From: Sulfurovum sp. | Lineage (GTDB): Bacteria; Campylobacterota; Campylobacteria; Campylobacterales; Sulfurovaceae | Direction of reading: 5' to 3' | Length of the DNA stretch: 6,445 nt | NCBI GenBank assembly: GCA_027038155.1 | Contig: JALVXW010000321.1 | Span: 1 to 6,445, forward strand | Shown: piece after piece, positions 4,902-6,445 of the stretch | How positions within the stretch are numbered: the first letter of the stretch is position 1 | How the letters are laid out: the number at the start of each line of letters is the position of its first letter | Translations under genes and position numbers: made by a program | Notes under the pieces: generated by a model | Databases searched by the model: none | What the model was told of the DNA's origin: nothing | The model's input: the letters and a program-made list of their open reading frames with translations, nothing else

Positions 4902-6191
4902 GTGAAAGTTACAGTAAATAAAGTAGATGATGCCAATATCATCATAAGTGGAACACTTGATAACGACGTTATCGCAAAGAGTATAGATAAGCTTGCTAAA
5001 CAAGCAGCCAAAGAGATAAAAGTAGATGGATTTAGAGCAGGAAAGGTTCCTGTATCTGTAGTCAAACAGATGCATGGTGACAAACTTGCACAAGATGCTG
5101 AGAGTGAAGCACTTAGAGAGCTTATTGATGCAGGGATTAAAGAAGCAGGCATTAACCCTGCTGATATGATTGGCGAACCATCATTTAAAAAATATGATAA
5201 AACAGATGCAGGGATTGAGGTAGAGATAGAGATTTCTACTAGACCTACATTTGATATGGAAGGGTATATGGATGTTGTGCCAGCATTTGATAAACCAAAA
5301 GCAGACCCCAAAGAGGTAGAAGCTAAACTTGAAGAGATGGCTAAAGAGCAGGCACCCTATGAAAAAATTGCCAGAAAACGTATGGTAAGAGATGGAGATA
5401 TGACACTTATTGACTTTGAAGGCTTTATAGATGGTATAGCGTTTGATGGCGGTAAAGCTGAAAAATTCCAACTTAAAATTGGTTCTGGTTCATTCATCCC
5501 AGGTTTTGAAGATCAAATCATTGGAATGAAGTATGATGAACAAAAAGATATTGTAGTAACATTCCCAGAAGCATATCAATCAAAAGAACTTGCAGGGAAA
5601 GAGGCGACATTTAAAGTAACACTTCATGAAATCCAAGAACAAAAAGCTGCTGAAATAGATGACGCGTTGGCACAAAAGTTACTCAATGACGAAAAAGCAA
5701 CACTTGACACGCTCAAAGAAAAAGTAGCAGAACAGATAGAGGCACAAGCACTCTCTAAAGTGTATAACGAAGAGATTAAACCTAAACTTATAGAAGCATT
5801 GGTAAATAAATTTGATTTTGCACTTCCAAATAATATTGTAGAGCAAGAGATTGATGCAAAAATCAATGCAAAAGCACAAGAGATGAGCGAAGAGGAGCTC
5901 GCAAGCTATAAAGACAATGAAGAGAAGATTAATGAACTTCGCAACTCTGTAAGAGAGGAGGCTGTAGCTTCTGTTAAAGCAACCTTTATTGTGGATGCAT
6001 TGGCCAAAAAAGAGGAAGTTGCTGTAGATGACCAAGAGGTTTCTCAGGCTATCTACTACGAAGCGATGATGTCTGGACAAGACCCACAACAAGTAATTAA
6101 ATACTACCAAGAAAACAATCTTCTTCCTGCTGTAAAAATGGGAATGATAGAAGATAAACTCTTTGGTAAAATGTTGGGTCTAGAAAACTAA
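4902..6191 (+). CDS. tig: Trigger factor, ribosome-bound chaperone
   Basis: Binds the ribosomal exit tunnel and protects and folds nascent chains, with peptidyl-prolyl isomerase activity. The 429 residues match the family. The N-terminal ribosome-binding domain has the signature GFRAGKVP (43-50). The FKBP-type isomerase domain spans about 160-245 (VRDGDMTLIDFEGFIDG, then IGSGSFIPGFEDQIIGM and FPEAYQSKELAGKEATF). The long, charged helical C-terminal chaperone domain follows from about 250 to the end. The start is GTG at 4902-4904, chosen because AAAGGA lies 5 nt before it and MKVTV is the usual family beginning. A nearby TTG is out of frame. It is the first gene of a tig-clpP unit and diverges from mutY, with 87 nt between the start codons. 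Confidence 0.97.
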   Translation: MKVTVNKVDDANIIISGTLDNDVIAKSIDKLAKQAAKEIKVDGFRAGKVPVSVVKQMHGDKLAQDAESEALRELIDAGIKEAGINPADMIGEPSFKKYDKTDAGIEVEIEISTRPTFDMEGYMDVVPAFDKPKADPKEVEAKLEEMAKEQAPYEKIARKRMVRDGDMTLIDFEGFIDGIAFDGGKAEKFQLKIGSGSFIPGFEDQIIGMKYDEQKDIVVTFPEAYQSKELAGKEATFKVTLHEIQEQKAAEIDDALAQKLLNDEKATLDTLKEKVAEQIEAQALSKVYNEEIKPKLIEALVNKFDFALPNNIVEQEIDAKINAKAQEMSEEELASYKDNEEKINELRNSVREEAVASVKATFIVDALAKKEEVAVDDQEVSQAIYYEAMMSGQDPQQVIKYYQENNLLPAVKMGMIEDKLFGKMLGLEN

Positions 6192-6230
6192 TATTTTAAC
6201 TATTTAACCATATATTAACAAAGGCAGATT

Positions 6231-6445
6231 ATGAGTTATATTCCATACGTTGTAGAGCAAACAGGTCGAGGTGAGAGATCTTACGATATCTACTCTCGTC
6301 TTTTAAAAGATCGTATTATTATGTTGAGTGGTGAGGTGAATGATCAGGTAGCCTCTACTATCGTGGCACAGCTTCTTTTTTTGGAAGCACAGGACCCAGA
6401 TAAAGATATTTATTTCTACATCAACTCTCCAGGAGGGGTGATTAC
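6231..6445 (+). CDS. clpP: ClpP, ATP-dependent Clp protease proteolytic subunit (N-terminal part, cut by window edge)
   Basis: Serine peptidase forming the tetradecameric barrel that degrades proteins unfolded by ClpX or ClpA. The visible 71 codons begin MSYIPYVVEQTGRGERSYDIY and continue through SRLLKDRIIMLSGEV to YFYINSPGGVIT. These are the characteristic ClpP N-terminus, first strands and oxyanion-region NSPGG motif. The catalytic Ser, His and Asp lie beyond the right edge. AAGG sits about 7 nt before ATG. The 39-nt gap after tig, with the same orientation and no terminator, supports an operon. tig-clpP neighbourhood is common in bacteria and links folding of nascent chains to their disposal. 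Confidence 0.97.
   Translation, partial: MSYIPYVVEQTGRGERSYDIYSRLLKDRIIMLSGEVNDQVASTIVAQLLFLEAQDPDKDIYFYINSPGGVI

Noticed and set aside
4853..6110. Several minus-strand open frames opposite tig, rich in Ser/Ala or Phe/Tyr/Cys and superficially membrane-like.
   Set aside because: The hydrophobic composition is what the complement of a Lys/Glu-rich, AT-rich gene produces. tig itself is unambiguous.

Overview
The window looks like chromosomal DNA of a low-GC Campylobacterota (Epsilonproteobacteria), most like the Sulfurovum/Sulfurimonas group. Three things suggest this: an adjacent nifS-nifU pair as in Helicobacter and Campylobacter, protein sequences of epsilonproteobacterial style, and AT-rich promoters with a good -10 and usually no -35. 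The assignment rests on recalled family features, not on a search.

Layout, left to right. (1) Positions 1-560, minus strand: a type II toxin-antitoxin module. The Phd/YefM-like antitoxin overlaps the start of a RelE/ParE-like toxin by 17 nt, and the toxin runs off the left edge. Upstream is a perfect TTGACA-17-TATAAT promoter embedded in four evenly spaced ATAGTAT-type heptamers, probably the autoregulatory operator. (2) Positions 574-2925, minus strand: nifS-nifU, the iron-sulfur cluster assembly pair (cysteine desulfurase plus three-domain scaffold). Seven tandem A/T-rich heptamers separate the two genes, and a 9+9 bp palindrome resembling an Rrf2/IscR-type operator lies upstream of nifS. 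(3) Positions 2957-3126: a gene-free stretch dominated by a 160-bp palindromic element with 19-bp perfect terminal inverted repeats and a possible 5-bp TAAAA target duplication. (4) Positions 3170-4826, minus strand: mutY then folE, separated by a strong GTAG-footed hairpin. (5) Positions 4858-6445, plus strand: tig then clpP (cut by the right edge), transcribed divergently from mutY.

The genes are mostly housekeeping. NifS and NifU make Fe-S clusters, and MutY in the same window is a [4Fe-4S] enzyme that needs them. FolE opens tetrahydropterin/folate synthesis. Trigger factor and ClpP pair nascent-chain folding with proteolysis. I see no new multi-gene system. The least explained elements are non-coding: the palindromic element, whose six transition mismatches all become G-U pairs in minus-strand RNA, and the candidate operators upstream of nifS and the antitoxin. 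The one protein-level oddity is a Glu where MutY normally has its catalytic Asp.
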